A stretch of DNA of 6,049 nt from Hyphomonas sp. GTDB lineage: Bacteria > Pseudomonadota > Alphaproteobacteria > Caulobacterales > Hyphomonadaceae. Location: positions 1 to 6,049 of the forward strand of contig JARFRJ010000144.1 in NCBI GenBank assembly GCA_029287305.1, given 5' to 3'. Below, piece after piece: positions 6,023 through 6,049 of this stretch. Position numbers and translations under genes: made by a program. Position 1 is the first letter of the stretch, and each line of letters begins with the position of its first letter. Below the pieces are notes generated by a model that had not been told where the DNA came from, did no database searches, and worked only from the letters and a program-made list of their open reading frames with translations.

Positions 6023-6049
6023 CTGTCTCTTATACACATCTGACGCTGC
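6023..6049. other. Illumina Nextera (Tn5) adapter contamination at the sequence end
   Basis: Bases 6023-6041 read CTGTCTCTTATACACATCT, the exact 19-base Tn5 mosaic end used in Nextera tagmentation, and 6042-6049 read GACGCTGC, the next eight bases of the reverse complement of the read-1 transposase adapter. All 27 bases match without mismatch and run to the last base. Translated in frame with the upstream gene they give VSYTHLTL, a peptide tail I know as a recurrent artefact in assembled protein sets. This is not a real insertion: no Tn5 transposase or second end is present. Confidence 0.97.

Noticed and set aside
6023..6041. Tn5/IS50 mosaic end as evidence for a transposon insertion
   Set aside because: The mosaic end is a synthetic hybrid used in library preparation. 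It is followed by adapter sequence and lies at the very end of the window, so it is a technical artefact.

Overview
The window looks like a piece of an alphaproteobacterial chromosome of moderate GC, about half by eye. Two lines of evidence support this. The gene order is a minus-strand fabD-fabG-acpP-fabF-mltG cluster divergent from a plus-strand rpsF-rpsR-rplI operon, a neighbourhood I know from many Alphaproteobacteria. The proteins also carry alphaproteobacterial hallmarks, such as a bL9 with a long Ala/Glu-rich tail. I cannot name a genus from sequence alone.

Minus strand, transcribed right to left from about 3.76 kb to the left edge: fabD (malonyl-CoA:ACP transacylase), fabG (3-ketoacyl-ACP reductase), acpP (acyl carrier protein), fabF (3-oxoacyl-ACP synthase II) and the first 71 codons of mltG (endolytic murein transglycosylase, cut by the window edge). 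FabD loads malonyl onto AcpP, FabF condenses malonyl-ACP with acyl-ACP, and FabG reduces the 3-keto product. MltG links the cluster to cell-wall synthesis. All catalytic residues I looked for are present. acpP has a 129-nt upstream gap with a possible promoter of its own. fabF begins with TTG, 10 nt after acpP, and its ribosome binding site overlaps the acpP stop codon.

Centre, 3685-4067: a 383-nt divergent intergenic region. It has a plausible promoter for each side (a consensus TTGACA -35 for fabD; TTGCTA-17-TTTATA for rpsF). The roughly 110-nt rpsF leader can fold into two hairpins, and it may be the S6:S18 autoregulatory leader known from many bacteria, though that assignment is unproven.

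Plus strand: rpsF, rpsR and rplI (ribosomal proteins bS6, bS18, bL9) are tightly packed and closed by a strong intrinsic terminator at 5357-5389. After it comes the start of a membrane-anchored endonuclease/exonuclease/phosphatase-fold protein.

The last 27 bases (6023-6049) are not genomic. They match the Tn5 mosaic end plus the beginning of the Illumina Nextera read-1 adapter, so the true sequence stops at 6022. This is the most actionable observation. I found no mobile element, CRISPR array, tRNA, rRNA or undescribed multi-gene system; the window is mostly conserved housekeeping DNA.
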